From assembly GCF_900302505.1 (NCBI RefSeq), contig NZ_OMOJ01000010.1, positions 28,780-92,779 on the forward strand: a stretch of DNA of 64,000 nucleotides. The letters run 5' to 3'. The stretch's first letter is position 1, and each line of letters begins with the position of its first letter. Source of the DNA: Pseudoprimorskyibacter insulae (GTDB lineage Bacteria; Pseudomonadota; Alphaproteobacteria; Rhodobacterales; Rhodobacteraceae). The notes beneath the pieces are model-generated. The model ran no database searches and had not been told where the DNA came from. It saw nothing but the letters and a program-made list of their open reading frames with translations. Positions 52,247 through 61,644 of the stretch are shown here, in pieces. The position numbers were made by a program, and so were the translations under genes.

Positions 52247-52255
52247 GATGGCTCC

Positions 52256-53686
52256 TCAGAACACGATCTGGGCGAGCTTGGTGTCAAGGTAGTCCTCAAT
52301 GCCTTCGCTGCCGCCTTCCCGGCCCAGACCGGAGAAATTGGTGCCGCCAAAGGGGGCTTCGGAAGCGGCCAAAGCAAAGCTGTTGATCCCCACCATGCCG
52401 GCCTTCAAAGCCTTGACCGTCCTGCGCGCGCGCTCGGGCGAGGCGGTAAAAGCATAGGCAGACAGCCCCATGGTGGAGTTGTTCGCCCGGGCCAGAACCT
52501 CGTCGTCACTGGAAAACGAAGTGATGGCCGCGACGGGGCCGAAGTTTTCCTCTGCGAACACCTCCTGATCGTCGGACACATTGGTCAGGACGGTTGGTTC
52601 GTAGAAGTGGCCCGTGTTGAAGGCCGAAGCCCGCTTGCCGCCAAAAGCAAGGGTCGCGCCACCCGATACGGCATCCTGAACGATCCGGTCGATCGTCTCG
52701 AGGCTGCGCGCATTGATCAGCGGCCCCATCCCCACGCTCGGATCCAGGCCATCACCCAGCTTGATCTTGCTCGTGCGGGCCACAAAGCCCTCGACAAACC
52801 GCTCATACAGGGCTTCGTGGACGAACATGCGGTCAGGGGTCACGCAAACCTGCCCGCAGTTCGCGTATTTCGTGGCAACGATCGCGTCGAGCGCCATATC
52901 CAGATCCGCATCATCGTACACGATCAGCGGCGCGTTGCCGCCAAGCTCCATCGAGACTTTTTTGACCGTCTCGGCCGCATCGCGGATCATTTGCTGTCCG
53001 ACGCGCGTCGAGCCCGTGAGCGAAACCTTGCGCACGCGTGGGTCTGCCATGATGGGGCCATAGGTCTGGTCGGTGTTGCCGACGACGAGGTTGACCGCCC
53101 CGTCCGGCAGGCCCGCCGCGCGCAGACAGTCAACCATGACCATTGCAACGCCGGGGGTCTGCGACGACGGCCGCAGGACCACGGGGCAGCCGGCCGCAAG
53201 GGCAGGGGCGAGTTTGCGCGCCGGAAGAGCGGCCGGAAAATTCCAGGCGGTGAACGCGCCGACGATGCCCACAGGCTCGCGGCTAATTTCAAAGCGCCCA
53301 CCGGGCACACGGCTTTCGACGGTCCGCCCGTAGATACGGCGCGCCTCTTCCGCGTACCAACGGAACTGGTCACAGGCGAGGACCCATTCGCGTCCCGCCT
53401 GTGCAATGGGTTTGCCGGTCTCGGTCGAGATCATCGTCGCGGCCTCGTCGGCCCGCGCGATCATCTCGTCGGCCGCCTTGTGCAGCGCGTCAGCCCGGCC
53501 GAACCCGCCCATGGCCACCAGAGCCGGGAGGGCCTTGGCCGCCGCTTCGATCGCGGCTTGCGTGACGGCAACGGACGCGGTCGCGATCGTCCCGAGCGAT
53601 TTTTCCGTGACGGGCGACATGACCTGGGCGGTGCCTGAACCCGAAGTCCAGGCACCGTCGATGAAAATTCCGAATTTTTCATACAT
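52256..53686 (-). CDS. NAD(P)-dependent aldehyde dehydrogenase (succinate-semialdehyde-dehydrogenase-like)
   Basis: 476 residues from the ATG at 53686 (a TTG at 53695 overlapping the previous gene is the alternative). FTAWNFPAALPARKLAPAL is the cofactor-binding segment, the catalytic Glu is in KVSMELGGNAPLIV, Cys in NCGQVCVTPDRMF, and EENFGPVAAI follows. It should oxidise the aldehyde released by the HpaI-type aldolase. Confidence 0.9.
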   Translation of the reverse strand: MYEKFGIFIDGAWTSGSGTAQVMSPVTEKSLGTIATASVAVTQAAIEAAAKALPALVAMGGFGRADALHKAADEMIARADEAATMISTETGKPIAQAGREWVLACDQFRWYAEEARRIYGRTVESRVPGGRFEISREPVGIVGAFTAWNFPAALPARKLAPALAAGCPVVLRPSSQTPGVAMVMVDCLRAAGLPDGAVNLVVGNTDQTYGPIMADPRVRKVSLTGSTRVGQQMIRDAAETVKKVSMELGGNAPLIVYDDADLDMALDAIVATKYANCGQVCVTPDRMFVHEALYERFVEGFVARTSKIKLGDGLDPSVGMGPLINARSLETIDRIVQDAVSGGATLAFGGKRASAFNTGHFYEPTVLTNVSDDQEVFAEENFGPVAAITSFSSDDEVLARANNSTMGLSAYAFTASPERARRTVKALKAGMVGINSFALAASEAPFGGTNFSGLGREGGSEGIEDYLDTKLAQIVF

Positions 53687-53687
53687 G

Positions 53688-54695
53688 TCAGGCAAACTCG
53701 CTTGTCAGTACGGTGCGGCCCTCGGCCACAGACTTGAAACAGGCATCGGCCAGCAGCAGGGCCAGACGACCATCCTCGAAACCGACCGGCACCGGCGCTC
53801 CGTTTTCGATGGCATCGACAAACTTGCTGATCTCGATGTCAAAGGCTTCACCGTAGCGCTCGATAAAAAAGTGCTGCAGGGGCGAGGACACATTGGTCTC
53901 GTTCGCCAGATACTTTTTCATCGAGTGATTGTGGTGGTTGTCGGTGATCAGCATGCCCTTGGAACCCAAGAGTTCGATGCGCTGGTCATAGCCATAAACC
54001 GCTTCGCGGGAGTTGGTGATCACAGCCTGCTTGCCGCTGGCGGTCTTCAGGATGACCACAACCGTGTCGTAGTCGTTGCATTCCTCCATCAGGGCAGGAT
54101 TCACGAGGCGCGAGCCGGTTGCTGTAACCTCTATCACCTCTTCGCCAAGCAAGAACCGCGCGAGATCCAGGTCATGAATCGTCATGTCACGGAATATACC
54201 GCCCGACGTCTTGATGTAACCGTCGGGGGCCATGCCGGGGTCGCGCGACGTGATTGTAACCTGATGCAGTTCACCGATTTCACCTGCCGCGCGCGCCCGT
54301 TCGGCAGCCGCATGACCCGGATCAAAGCGGCGCACAAAACCCAGCATAATTGGCACGTTCGTGCCTTCGATTCGCTTGGCCAAAGCGTTGACCCGTTCCA
54401 AAGACAGGTCGATCGGCTTCTCACAAAGTACTGCTTTACCGGCTTTGACGCATGCCTCAAGGAACTCGACGTGGGTCGAGGTCGGAGTCGCGATCAGAAC
54501 TGCGTCAACGCTGTCTGAATTGATCGCCTCTTCAGCGGAAGCAAAGTTGGCAACCCCATGTTTTTCGGCGATCTCCGCAGCGAACGGGGCATGAGTATCA
54601 AAGACACCAGCCAGTGTTGCTTGCGGATGAGCTGCGATGTTGTCGGCATGCATACGACCAATTCGTCCGCATCCGAGTACAGAAATTCGTGGCAT
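53688..54695 (-). CDS. iolG: inositol 2-dehydrogenase-like Gfo/Idh/MocA oxidoreductase
   Basis: 335 residues from MPRISVLGCGRIGRMHADNI. EKP motif AVLCEKPIDLSLERVNAL, substrate domain VRRFDPGHAAAERARAAGEI, and GGIFRDMTIHDLDLARFLLG with the catalytic Asp/His. This matches IolG enzymes that oxidise myo-inositol to 2-keto-myo-inositol (scyllo-inosose). It is divergent from iolD and heads the leftward unit. Other cyclitol dehydrogenases are possible. Confidence 0.85.
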   Translation of the reverse strand: MPRISVLGCGRIGRMHADNIAAHPQATLAGVFDTHAPFAAEIAEKHGVANFASAEEAINSDSVDAVLIATPTSTHVEFLEACVKAGKAVLCEKPIDLSLERVNALAKRIEGTNVPIMLGFVRRFDPGHAAAERARAAGEIGELHQVTITSRDPGMAPDGYIKTSGGIFRDMTIHDLDLARFLLGEEVIEVTATGSRLVNPALMEECNDYDTVVVILKTASGKQAVITNSREAVYGYDQRIELLGSKGMLITDNHHNHSMKKYLANETNVSSPLQHFFIERYGEAFDIEISKFVDAIENGAPVPVGFEDGRLALLLADACFKSVAEGRTVLTSEFA

Positions 54696-54716
54696 TGTGG
54701 CCTCCCATTTTTCTTG

Positions 54717-54757
54717 TTGCAATGATCGTTGCAAACTGCAATATTTGTCAATATATA
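54717..54757. promoter_or_regulatory. operator-like repeat and promoter between iolG and iolD
   Basis: TTGCAA-TGATCG-TTGCAA (54717-54734) is an inverted repeat in the 117-bp divergent gap. The right TTGCAA (54729-54734) can serve as -35 for iolD with TATATA 17 bp further (54752-54757). It is probably bound by the cluster's RpiR protein. Confidence 0.5.
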
Positions 54758-54812
54758 TTTCGCACAGCGTCGGTGGAGCGGCGCATGCGAAACAATCCGG
54801 GAGGGACCCTAC

Positions 54813-56672
54813 ATGGACTCGAAAACCGTGCGCCTCACTATGGCGCAAGCTCTAGTGCGCTATCTTTGCGCCCAAAAGACTCGAATCGACGGAGAAACGG
54901 TGCCTCTGTTTGCGGGAGTTTTCGGGATTTTCGGTCACGGCAATGTCACCTGCCTTGCGGAAGCGCTAGAGCGCGTACAAGACCAACTGCCCACCTGGCG
55001 CGGTCAAAACGAACAGTCCATGGCGCTTGCCGCCATTGGATATGCCAAGTCGAAAAAGCGCCGTCAGATCATGATCGCGACCTCGTCCGTCGGGCCTGGT
55101 GCCACGAATATGGTGACGGCCGCCGGCGTGGCGCATGCGAACCGTTTGCCCGTTCTGTTGATCTCGGGTGACACCTATGTGAACCGCCTGCCGGATCCCG
55201 TGCTGCAACAGGTCGAACACTTTGGCGATCCCACTCTGACCGTGAACGACTCTTTCAAGGCCGTGACCCGGTACTGGGACCGCATCGTGCATCCGGCGCA
55301 GATCATCCAGTCGTTGCCGCAGGCGATTGCCACGATGCTCGATCCTGCCGATTGCGGCCCTGCGTTCATCGGTCTGCCGCAGGACACGCAAGAGCTGGCC
55401 TATGACTATCCAGAGGAATTCTTCGAAGAAAAGATCTGGACCATCCCGCGCCCGCGTCCCTCTGTCGATCAGGTGGCCGAAGCCGTCGAGATTCTGAAGT
55501 CCGCGAAAAACCCGCTGATCATCTCGGGCGGCGGCGTGCGCTATTCCGGTGCCGAGGAGGCGGTCGCAGCTTTCGCTAAGAAACGCGGCATTCCAATGGC
55601 CGAATCCATCGCGGGAAAAGGGGCGGTCTGCCACGACCACCCGGTCTATGTCGGCGCGATGGGCATCGAAGGTAGCGAAGCCGCACGGAAACTATCCGAA
55701 TCCGCGGATGTCATCGTCGCAATCGGCACGCGCATGCAGGATTTCACTACGGGGTCGTGGACGACTTTTCCCAAGGACGCCAAATTCATCAACATCAACG
55801 CCGCCCGTTTTGACTCGCTCAAACACCGCGCCACGCCCGTCGTCGGAGATGCGCTGGAATGCATAATCGAACTGGACGCGGCGCTTGGTGCCTGGACCGC
55901 GCCGGCTGCGCGGATGGTCCAAGCGCAGGCTTGGTACAAGGAATGGAACGAACTCCTGGACGAAGGGCAAGCCCCGACCAATCAGGCCGTTCCGTCCTAC
56001 GCGCAGGTCATTGCGGTTGTGAACAAGGTCGCGCGGCCCGACGACGTGCTGATCACGGCCGCGGGTGGCCTGCCGGGTGAGACCATCAAGAACTGGCGCT
56101 GCAAGTCGCCGCATACCTTCGACTGCGAGTTCGGCTTTTCCTGCATGGGCTACGAGATCGCGGGCGCCTGGGGTCACGCGATGGCAATGGGCGGCAAAGG
56201 CACGCCGATCGTCATGTTGGGCGACGGGTCCTACATGATGATGAACTCGGACATCCATTCGTCCGTGATCGCCGGACACAAGATGATTGTCGTCGTTTGC
56301 GACAATGGCGGCTTCGGGGTCATCAACCGGCTGCAAACCGGCATGGGCGGCGCGGGTTTCAACAACCTGCTCAAAGACAGCCGCGTCCTGGATCCGACTA
56401 ACGTGCGCCATGTCGATTTCGTCAAGCACGCCGAGGCGATGGGAGCCTATGCCCGCCAGTGCGACAGCCTCGCCGACCTTGAGGCCGCAATGGAATGGGC
56501 GCAAACCACCGATGCCACCACCGTCATCTGCATCAATTCCGACGCCTACACTTGGACCCCCGGCGGGGCCGATTGGTATGTCGGCGTTCCGGAGGTCAGC
56601 CCTCGCGCTTCGGTCAACGAGGCCCGCAAGGGACAAGAAGAATTCCGCAAAAAACAGCGGCATGGAGTCTAA
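54813..56672 (+). CDS. iolD: 3D-(3,5/4)-trihydroxycyclohexane-1,2-dione hydrolase (IolD)
   Basis: A 619-residue thiamine-diphosphate enzyme that opens the inositol-derived ring. The start MDSKTVRLTMAQALVRYLC follows GGGAGGG. N-terminal pyrimidine domain: FGIFGHGNVTCLAEAL and RGQNEQSMALAAIGYAKSK with the catalytic Glu region. C-terminal ThDP domain: IVMLGDGSYMMMNSDIHSSV (G-D-G motif) and VVVCDNGGFGVINRLQTGMG. Length is that of IolD proteins. Confidence 0.93.
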   Translation: MDSKTVRLTMAQALVRYLCAQKTRIDGETVPLFAGVFGIFGHGNVTCLAEALERVQDQLPTWRGQNEQSMALAAIGYAKSKKRRQIMIATSSVGPGATNMVTAAGVAHANRLPVLLISGDTYVNRLPDPVLQQVEHFGDPTLTVNDSFKAVTRYWDRIVHPAQIIQSLPQAIATMLDPADCGPAFIGLPQDTQELAYDYPEEFFEEKIWTIPRPRPSVDQVAEAVEILKSAKNPLIISGGGVRYSGAEEAVAAFAKKRGIPMAESIAGKGAVCHDHPVYVGAMGIEGSEAARKLSESADVIVAIGTRMQDFTTGSWTTFPKDAKFININAARFDSLKHRATPVVGDALECIIELDAALGAWTAPAARMVQAQAWYKEWNELLDEGQAPTNQAVPSYAQVIAVVNKVARPDDVLITAAGGLPGETIKNWRCKSPHTFDCEFGFSCMGYEIAGAWGHAMAMGGKGTPIVMLGDGSYMMMNSDIHSSVIAGHKMIVVVCDNGGFGVINRLQTGMGGAGFNNLLKDSRVLDPTNVRHVDFVKHAEAMGAYARQCDSLADLEAAMEWAQTTDATTVICINSDAYTWTPGGADWYVGVPEVSPRASVNEARKGQEEFRKKQRHGV

Positions 56673-56678
56673 ACAGTA

Positions 56679-57578
56679 ATGTTGAAAGCGAAACTTGGCA
56701 TTGCCCCGATCGCGTGGTGGAACGATGATCTCGAGGAACTCTCGGATGATGTCAGCCTCGACGAGTGCCTAAGGCAGGCCTCCGAGGCCGGGCTCACCGG
56801 CATGGAGACCGGCCGCCGCTTCCCCATGAACATGGCGGAGTTGGGTCCGGTGCTCGACAAGCATGGCGTCTCTGTCTGCGGCGGCTGGTTCTCCGGCCTG
56901 CTGCTGGATGACGACATCGAGGTGGAGAAGGACCGCATCGCAGAGCAGCACGCCTTCTTCAAAGCGGCTGGCGCGCCTTGCATCGCCTATGGCGAGACCG
57001 CGCGCTCGGTTCAGGGCGAACGCCACACGCCTCTGGCGCAAAAGCCCAAGCTGTCTGAGGCCGAGATGGCGGCCTACGGTCGCAAGATTTCCGATTTCGC
57101 GGACTGGTGCGCCAAGGAGGGGATGCCACTGAGCTATCACCACCACATGGCTGCCGCCGTGGAAACCGAAGCCGAGCTCGACCTCTTCATGAAGCATTCC
57201 TCGGTCCCGCTTTTGTTCGATGCAGGCCATATGGCATTTGCCGGTGGTGACAATTTCCGTGTGATCGAAAACCACCACAAACGCATCAGCCACGTCCATG
57301 CAAAAGACATTCGGGGTGACGTCGTGGGTGGTCTGGACCGTTCGAAAGAGAGCTTTCTGGACGCGGTCATAAAAGGCGCCTTTACGGTGCCCGGTGACGG
57401 CAGCCTGGATTTCGAGGCCATTGCAAAGGCACTGGCTGGCAAAGGCTATGAGGGGTGGTTCGTCATCGAAGCCGAACAGGACCCCATCGCAAATCCCCCC
57501 CTTGAAATGGCCAAAAAGGGCCGGACTGAGCTTTTCCGCGTCCTTAACGCGGCTGGTTACGAGGTCGTCGGAGCATGA
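56679..57578 (+). CDS. iolE: myo-inosose-2 dehydratase (IolE)
   Basis: A 299-residue TIM-barrel dehydratase that removes water from scyllo-inosose to give the diketone used by IolD. Family features are KLGIAPIAWWNDDLEEL at the N-terminus and metal-ligand positions in LSYHHHMAAAVET, LLFDAGHMAFAGG, HVHAKDIRGDV and FVIEAEQDP. 6-bp gap to iolD; overlaps the following SDR by 4 bp. Confidence 0.92.
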   Translation: MLKAKLGIAPIAWWNDDLEELSDDVSLDECLRQASEAGLTGMETGRRFPMNMAELGPVLDKHGVSVCGGWFSGLLLDDDIEVEKDRIAEQHAFFKAAGAPCIAYGETARSVQGERHTPLAQKPKLSEAEMAAYGRKISDFADWCAKEGMPLSYHHHMAAAVETEAELDLFMKHSSVPLLFDAGHMAFAGGDNFRVIENHHKRISHVHAKDIRGDVVGGLDRSKESFLDAVIKGAFTVPGDGSLDFEAIAKALAGKGYEGWFVIEAEQDPIANPPLEMAKKGRTELFRVLNAAGYEVVGA

Positions 57579-58390
57579 ACAGAATTGACGGGAAAATTGC
57601 GGTCATCACGGGTGGCACGCAAGGCTTAGGAGCCACCGCGGCGTTGCTGTTTGCGCAGGCCGGTGCCGCAGGTATCGCCATCGTCGGTCGCGGACTAGAA
57701 AAAGGTCAAGCCAAAGCGGCTGAAATCAGCGCCGAAACCGGCGTGCCGGTCGAAATGATCGCTGCGGATCTAGCGAATATCGATGATGTTCTGCGGATCA
57801 TCCCGGCTGCAGACAAGGCCTTTGGCACGGTCGATATTCTGGTCAATGCAGCCGGACTGACGGATCGCGGGAACCTGTTGAACACGACCCCAGATCTGTT
57901 CGACCGGATGTTCGCGGTCAATACCCGCGCACCGTTCTTTTTGATGCAAGACACAGTCAAAATCATGGAGCGCGACGGCAAAGGCGGCCGGATCGTGAAT
58001 ATCGGGTCCACCTCGTCCAATGCCGGACAGCCCTTTATCGCGCCCTATTGCGCGTCCAAGGCCGCACTGTCCACGCTGACCCGCAGCTCGGGCTATGCCC
58101 TGATGCGCAATGGCATTCACGTTAACCAGCTTGATATTGGCTGGATGGCCTCGGACCACGAGCGCGAACTTCAACTTGCGGAATCCGGAGATCCGGATTG
58201 GGAATCGAAAGCCAATGCAGGTCTACCTTTCGGGCGTTTGATCGATCCGCGCGAAGTTGCGCGGGCGGCCTTGTTCCTCGCCTCCGAAGACGCCGGAATC
58301 ATGACTGGTGCTGTCATCCATTATGACCAATCGGTTTGGGGCGGATACGACGGACAAGCCCCCGGCCCCGCGGTGAGGCTCGTAGAATAA
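57575..58390 (+). CDS. short-chain dehydrogenase/reductase (inositol cluster)
   Basis: A 271-residue SDR: VITGGTQGLGATAALLFAQA, LVNAAGLTDRG, catalytic GSTSSNAGQPFIAPYCASKA, and a long substrate loop (NQLDIGWMASDHERELQ). Translation is coupled to iolE and to the next Gfo gene (TAATG). Probably another cyclitol or sugar-acid dehydrogenase. Confidence 0.87.
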   Translation: MNRIDGKIAVITGGTQGLGATAALLFAQAGAAGIAIVGRGLEKGQAKAAEISAETGVPVEMIAADLANIDDVLRIIPAADKAFGTVDILVNAAGLTDRGNLLNTTPDLFDRMFAVNTRAPFFLMQDTVKIMERDGKGGRIVNIGSTSSNAGQPFIAPYCASKAALSTLTRSSGYALMRNGIHVNQLDIGWMASDHERELQLAESGDPDWESKANAGLPFGRLIDPREVARAALFLASEDAGIMTGAVIHYDQSVWGGYDGQAPGPAVRLVE

Positions 58391-59427
58391 TGTCGGTTCG
58401 TGTTGCAGTCATTGGAACGGGCGTGATGGGCGCAGACCATGCAAGGATCCTTACATCCGATGTTCCGGGTGCGGCCTTGCAGGTTATTTGCGATGCCAAC
58501 GGCACCCGCGCGCGGGAACTGGGCGACCAGCTGGGCGCAGCGCATGTCCTGACGGATCCCCTCGAGGCGCTCAGCCGTGCCGATGTCGATGCGGTTCTGA
58601 TTGCAAGCCCCGACAGCACCCATGCCGATCTGACCATCGCGGCGATGGAAGCCGGCAAGCATGTTTTGTGCGAAAAGCCGTTGGCACCGACGTCGCAAGA
58701 TACGCAGCGCGTGATCGAGGCGGAGAACCGCCTTGGCGAACGTCGGGTTCATGTAGGCTTCATGCGTCGGTTCGATCCCGCCTACGGCGCAATGAAGTCC
58801 GCCATGGAAGACGGCTTAGTCGGTGACGCGCTGATGATGCATAATTTTCATCGCAACGTGACCGCGCCCGAATGGTTCACGGGCGAGATGGCGATTTCCA
58901 ATTCCGCGCCACATGAGTTCGACATTTGCAGATTCGTGTTGGGTTCCGAATATGTCTCAGTGATTGCGGTTCAAATGCCCAGCAAGAATGCCATCGCTCC
59001 GGTGTTTCTGATTCTGAAAACCGCCGATGGCCAGATGGTCAATATCGAGGTGAACAACAATGCCGCTTACGGCTATGACGTGCGCTGCGAATTGGTCGGC
59101 AGCACGGGCAGCGTGGATCTGAAGGCGCCCGTTCACGCGACCTACAACGCGTCGCTTAAATCTGTGCAACGGTTCGATGCCGACTGGCGCCCGCGATTTG
59201 CCGATGCCTACCGGCTGCAAAACAAGGCGTGGATTAACGGAATCTCACGCGGTGCGACCGACCCGAGGCTAGCAAACGCCTGGGACGGGTTGTGTTCAAC
59301 ACTCGTCGCAGAGGCCGGTGTAGTCTCGTTGCAAACGGGCACGTGGCAACCAGTTTCGTCTCTGGACGTACCGGCCCTTTACCAAGGAGCAAAAGCGAAT
59401 TCTTCGCTGATCGTGCCAGCGGAATGA
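58390..59427 (+). CDS. Gfo/Idh/MocA-family oxidoreductase (inositol cluster)
   Basis: 345 residues from MSVRVAVIGTGVMGADHARI. EKP motif VLCEKPLAPTSQDTQRV, then GFMRRFDPAYGAMKSAM and ISNSAPHEFDICRFVLGSEY. Similar to inositol dehydrogenases. The fourth Gfo gene of the cluster, suggesting several cyclitol stereoisomers or methylated derivatives are handled. Confidence 0.88.
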   Translation: MSVRVAVIGTGVMGADHARILTSDVPGAALQVICDANGTRARELGDQLGAAHVLTDPLEALSRADVDAVLIASPDSTHADLTIAAMEAGKHVLCEKPLAPTSQDTQRVIEAENRLGERRVHVGFMRRFDPAYGAMKSAMEDGLVGDALMMHNFHRNVTAPEWFTGEMAISNSAPHEFDICRFVLGSEYVSVIAVQMPSKNAIAPVFLILKTADGQMVNIEVNNNAAYGYDVRCELVGSTGSVDLKAPVHATYNASLKSVQRFDADWRPRFADAYRLQNKAWINGISRGATDPRLANAWDGLCSTLVAEAGVVSLQTGTWQPVSSLDVPALYQGAKANSSLIVPAE

Positions 59428-59458
59428 AAACGGTCGAGCAAATTTCGACCCATCGGAT

Positions 59459-59477
59459 TGCACTCGATTTCAGTGCA
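59459..59477. promoter_or_regulatory. palindrome upstream of the ribose-type importer
   Basis: TGCACT-CGATTTC-AGTGCA, a perfect 6-bp inverted repeat about 75 bp before the binding-protein ATG, in the 122-bp gap after the Gfo gene. Candidate operator for a separate importer promoter. Confidence 0.4.
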
Positions 59478-59549
59478 TAAATGGCCATTTCGGCCAAACT
59501 TAGATGTCGTACCGCAATCTCGCGGTCCAAATCAGGGAGGAGAAACGAC

Positions 59550-60509
59550 ATGAACTTTAAGAAAACTATCGTAGGAGCAGTGGTCGCGTCGATTACAGCG
59601 GGGTCGGCCATGGCGGCAGACATCGCACTTGTGATCGGCTCGAACCAGGATGCGTTCTGGAACGTTGTGAAAAAAGGTGCGGAAGACGCCGCGGTTCTGG
59701 TGGAAGCACGGGGTGGTTCGCTGACCATCCTGCAAACCCAAGGCTACGAAAACTACGGCCCCGATTTGGCCGTTCTGATCGAACAAGCCACCGCGCAAGG
59801 TGTCGACGGGATCGCGACTGTTCTTCCGGTGCCCGAAGCCCAACTTCCCGCGATCAAAGCAGCGATCGACGCCGGGATCAAAGTCACCCTTCTGAACGGC
59901 GGCAGCGACTCTCTCGAAGAATCCGGCGCGCTGAACTACTTCGGTTCGGAAGAGTACACTGCCGGATATGAAGGCGGGAAATACCTTGCCAAGGCCGGCG
60001 CAAAGAACATTCTTTGCCACAACCAAACCCCCGGCACTGCAAACCTGGACGCGCGCTGCCGCGGCGTCGTAGACGGCGCCACTGAAGTCGGCGCAAGCGC
60101 TCGCGAACTGCCGTTGCCCGCCAACCTCGACCAAGACGTCGCAGGCACGTCGGCCGCGATTGAGGCCGAGCTGAACGGTGATCCGTCCATTGATGCGGTC
60201 ATCACTCTGGCAACTTGGGCTGCTGACGCCGCCTATGGTGCGATCAACAGCCTTGGAAAGACAGACACCGTCAAACTGGGCACATTCGATTTGAGCCCGT
60301 CCACATTGGATCGGATCAAGGCGGGCACGCAAACCATGGCGATTGACCAGACCCCTTACTATCAGGGCTTTCTGTCGGTCTCCACGCTTGCTGCCCACAT
60401 CGATTTTGGCACCAAGATCGCTACCGCTCCGGTGCTGACTGGCCCGGCAATCGTTGACGCCTCGAACATTGACGCCACCTTCGCCGGTGTTGAGGCAGGC
60501 ACTCGCTAA
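59550..60509 (+). CDS. ribose/inositol-type ABC importer substrate-binding protein
   Basis: 319 residues with signal MNFKKTIVGAVVASITAGSA cleaved after MAA; GGGAGGAG precedes the ATG. Peripla_BP_4 fold: DIALVIGSNQDAFWNVVKKG, QATAQGVDGIATVLPVPEAQ, GTFDLSPSTLDRIKAGTQT. In this context it probably binds inositol or a related cyclitol. Confidence 0.88.
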   Translation: MNFKKTIVGAVVASITAGSAMAADIALVIGSNQDAFWNVVKKGAEDAAVLVEARGGSLTILQTQGYENYGPDLAVLIEQATAQGVDGIATVLPVPEAQLPAIKAAIDAGIKVTLLNGGSDSLEESGALNYFGSEEYTAGYEGGKYLAKAGAKNILCHNQTPGTANLDARCRGVVDGATEVGASARELPLPANLDQDVAGTSAAIEAELNGDPSIDAVITLATWAADAAYGAINSLGKTDTVKLGTFDLSPSTLDRIKAGTQTMAIDQTPYYQGFLSVSTLAAHIDFGTKIATAPVLTGPAIVDASNIDATFAGVEAGTR

Positions 60510-60526
60510 TCACAAAGAAGCCGATG

Positions 60527-60555
60527 ATCTGGCCGGGTGACCTGCCCGGCCAGAT
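60527..60555 (+). promoter_or_regulatory. stem-loop between binding-protein and permease genes
   Basis: A perfect 11-bp stem (ATCTGGCCGGG / CCCGGCCAGAT) with a 7-nt loop and no T-run; expected to stabilise the binding-protein message or limit read-through. Confidence 0.6.
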
Positions 60556-60598
60556 TAATCCGCTGCAGCGCCGTAAACAAAAATAGGGGAGTGAGCTC

Positions 60599-61642
60599 AT
60601 GTCAGACGCCATTCAAGTAGCCAAAAGCTCAAAACCAAAAGCCAGCCATTTTTCGGTCGGCGAACTCATGCGCAGCCCAGCAATGGGTGCCTTTGTCGGC
60701 ATGGTCTTGGTCTTTTGCATCTTTGCAGCATTTGGCTTTCACAAGAACTTTCTTAGTGTCTTCGGGATCGCCAACTGGATGAATTTTGCATCCATGATTG
60801 GAATTGTCGCAATCCCGGTCGGGTTCTTGATGATTGCGGGTGAGCTCGACATTTCCGTAGGCGCAATTATGCCCGCATCCGCAATGACTCTCGGTATTTT
60901 GTGTGGCCCGTACGAATTGCCGCTTGGCCTTGGAATGATCATTACCTTCGCCATGGCCGCAGGCATTGGTTTGATCAACGGCATTCTGGTCACACGCACG
61001 CAAGTGCCCTCATTCATCGTCACTCTGGCGACGCTGTTTGCTGTCGGCGGTCTGACACTGACCCTATCGGTGATCTTTGTGAACCGCCCTCAGGTTGCCT
61101 ATGAAGCCCCCGAACTCGCTAAGGCCTTGCTTGGTGACCGCTATTTCGGCTTCCGCGCCTCGGTGTTTTGGTGGATCCTATTGTCGGCGGCCCTCTACTT
61201 CGTCTTGCATAAATCGCCGTGGGGGAACTGGATTTTCGCAGTCGGCGGTGACGCTGAGAGTGCACGTAATGCCGGTATCCCAGTGAATCGACTGAAGATT
61301 TCACTCTTCGTGCTAAGCGCCGTGTGCACAGCCTTTGCCGGGATGCTGCAGGTGGCGGCGTTCAATTCGGCGCAGTCCGCGACGAACTTTCCGCTGATCT
61401 TCAATACGATCATTGCCTGCGTCGTGGGAGGCGTTCTTCTGACCGGCGGCTTTGGCACACTGATTGGTATCTTCTTTGGCACCATGACTTTGGGAATCGT
61501 CCAGCAAGGTATCGGCTATACCGACATCGACCGAAACCTGTCCCAGTTGATCATCGGGGTAATGCTGCTTGCTGCGGTTCTGATGAACGGGACGTTCCAG
61601 AAGTTGGCCACGAGCTGGTCCACAAGCAAGAAGGAGGACTGA
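60599..61642 (+). CDS. ribose/inositol-type ABC importer permease
   Basis: A 347-residue BPD_transp_2 permease. Signature GELDISVGAIMPASAMTLGI near residue 85, PSFIVTLATLFAVGGLTLTL, and the C-terminal IFNTIIACVVGGVLLTGGFG. GGGGAGTGAG ribosome region upstream. Confidence 0.92.
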   Translation: MSDAIQVAKSSKPKASHFSVGELMRSPAMGAFVGMVLVFCIFAAFGFHKNFLSVFGIANWMNFASMIGIVAIPVGFLMIAGELDISVGAIMPASAMTLGILCGPYELPLGLGMIITFAMAAGIGLINGILVTRTQVPSFIVTLATLFAVGGLTLTLSVIFVNRPQVAYEAPELAKALLGDRYFGFRASVFWWILLSAALYFVLHKSPWGNWIFAVGGDAESARNAGIPVNRLKISLFVLSAVCTAFAGMLQVAAFNSAQSATNFPLIFNTIIACVVGGVLLTGGFGTLIGIFFGTMTLGIVQQGIGYTDIDRNLSQLIIGVMLLAAVLMNGTFQKLATSWSTSKKED

Positions 61643-61644
61643 TT

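Noticed and set aside
8921..54734. Common regulator for the TTGCAA palindromes at 8921 and 54717
   Set aside because: TTGCAA is a short self-complementary word and the spacings differ (3 and 6). One site faces a LysR gene and the other an RpiR-linked cluster, so a shared factor is not supported.
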